From positions 1 through 6,994 of the forward strand of contig JABFSD010000088.1 of assembly GCA_013140935.1 (NCBI GenBank): 6,994 nucleotides of DNA, read 5' to 3'. Shown piece by piece: positions 6,238 to 6,994 of this stretch. The translations under genes were made by a program, and so were the position numbers. The notes below the pieces were generated by a model, which was not told where the DNA came from, made no database searches, and was given only the letters and a program-made list of their open reading frames with translations. How positions within the stretch are numbered: the first letter of the stretch is position 1; every line of letters starts with the position of its first letter. The stretch is from Acidobacteriota bacterium. GTDB lineage: Bacteria; Acidobacteriota; Blastocatellia; RBC074.

Positions 6238-6994
6238 TCAAAATCGTAACTTGCCCACGCCAGCGCCCTGTGCCACCGCACCGCGCACATCTTCCGCTTT
6301 ATCCAGCACATAACTATAAAACGTATACGGCTCGATCACTGCGCCGCCTGTGATGGGCGAGCCGCTGCGTACGTAAATATTCAATCGTTCAACCGCGCGT
6401 CCCGCGTCCGTCGGGCCATTGATCGTGATGGGCACGGCTACGTTCTCGAAAGAATTCCCTTCGATCACGCAGCCGGAGTTTTGAAAACAGCCTACGCCGT
6501 AACCCGCATTGTTCAGATAAAAGTTGTTGAAGACATGCACCGGTTCGCCGTAACGCACGCGCGGATGGCGTTCGATCGAACCGTCAAACCAGTTGTGATG
6601 ATAAGTTACTTTCAAGCGTCCCACGTCAAGCGCCGCATTGCTATCATCCGCGCCGACGAGCGAAGTCTTGCTGTGCTGGCTAAAGCGATTCCACGACACC
6701 GTGACGTAACTCGACCCAAAGCGAATATCAATCAGCCCGTCAAAGGCATTGCTCAAATCGCAATGATCTATCCAGACGTGATGCGTGAACATCTGAATGT
6801 TGATCGCATCGTCGGCTGAGTTGGCAAACCGTAAGTTGCGAATGATGACGTTCCTGATCGCATCGGCGGGCGGCGCGGTGACGCCTTCGCGGAAGGGAAG
6901 TCCGATGTTCAAGCCGCCGTTGGCAAAGCCTGAATTCGCGCCGATGCCGATAATCGTTTTGTTTGAAGTGACCTGATGCATGCGCGGCGGCAAG
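6238..6994 (-). CDS. Pectate lyase, family PL1 (pectate lyase C-like), N-terminus outside the window
   Basis: The frame is open from the right edge to the TGA at 6240-6238, giving about 251 residues of the C-terminal part. The first codon in the window is a TTG inside the gene and should not be taken as a start. PL1 parallel beta-helix motifs occur in order: NVIIRNLRF, WIDHCDLS (WIDHC at 6774-6760), DGLIDIRFGSSYVTVSWNRF with conserved Asp residues for calcium, YHHNWFDG, and RHPRVRYG at about 6572-6549, which carries the catalytic arginine region. The end (VLDKAEDVRGAVAQGAGVGKL) is the usual PL1 C-terminus, so only the N-terminus, with any signal peptide, is missing. It would cut homogalacturonan by beta-elimination, feeding the PL22 enzyme encoded downstream on the same strand. 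Confidence 0.88.
   Translation of the reverse strand, partial: LPPRMHQVTSNKTIIGIGANSGFANGGLNIGLPFREGVTAPPADAIRNVIIRNLRFANSADDAINIQMFTHHVWIDHCDLSNAFDGLIDIRFGSSYVTVSWNRFSQHSKTSLVGADDSNAALDVGRLKVTYHHNWFDGSIERHPRVRYGEPVHVFNNFYLNNAGYGVGCFQNSGCVIEGNSFENVAVPITINGPTDAGRAVERLNIYVRSGSPITGGAVIEPYTFYSYVLDKAEDVRGAVAQGAGVGKLRF

Overview
The window reads as part of a pectin-degradation locus from a Gram-negative bacterium. All four carbohydrate-active genes (five activities) lie on the minus strand, so the biological order runs from high to low coordinates: a pectate lyase of family PL1 (5' end cut off by the window edge), an oligogalacturonate lyase of family PL22, a CE4-type polysaccharide deacetylase, a DUF1680/GH127-like beta-L-arabinofuranosidase, and a two-domain protein joining a rhamnogalacturonan acetylesterase (SGNH/CE12) to a GH106 alpha-L-rhamnosidase (3' end cut off). 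The fusion gene runs open from 1558 to the left edge and is the main gene of the first 1.5 kb.

The coding style (moderately high GC, NNC/NNG-rich codons, two Tat-type leaders, a secreted PL22 and a short palindromic repeat between genes) would suit an Acidobacteriota-like soil bacterium. That placement is an inference; there is no rRNA or marker gene here.

Layout: 1-1558 (-) fusion esterase/rhamnosidase; 1559-1637 short divergent gap with a possible promoter; 1638-2188 (+) a two-gene toxin-antitoxin module (ribbon-helix-helix antitoxin and ParE/RelE-like toxin, ATGA overlap); 2205-4016 (-) GH127-like; 4018-4944 (-) deacetylase; 4941-6152 (-) PL22; 6171-6230 a perfect 29-bp inverted repeat with a 2-nt loop; 6238-6994 (-) PL1. 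The PL22, CE4 and GH127-like genes are joined by a 4-nt stop/start overlap and a 1-nt gap, so they almost certainly form one translationally coupled unit.

How the genes fit together: PL1 would cut homogalacturonan to unsaturated oligogalacturonides, PL22 would reduce these to monomeric keto-deoxyuronate, the CE12 domain would remove acetyl groups from the rhamnogalacturonan I backbone, GH106 would release rhamnose, and the GH127-like enzyme would release beta-linked arabinofuranose from side chains. The CE4 enzyme's substrate is the least clear. All the products whose N-terminus is visible carry an export signal, so the work is extracytoplasmic. The toxin-antitoxin pair is the only plus-strand cargo and interrupts the otherwise uniform gene order. 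No transporter or regulator is seen in the window, and no stretch over 300 bases lacks a gene.
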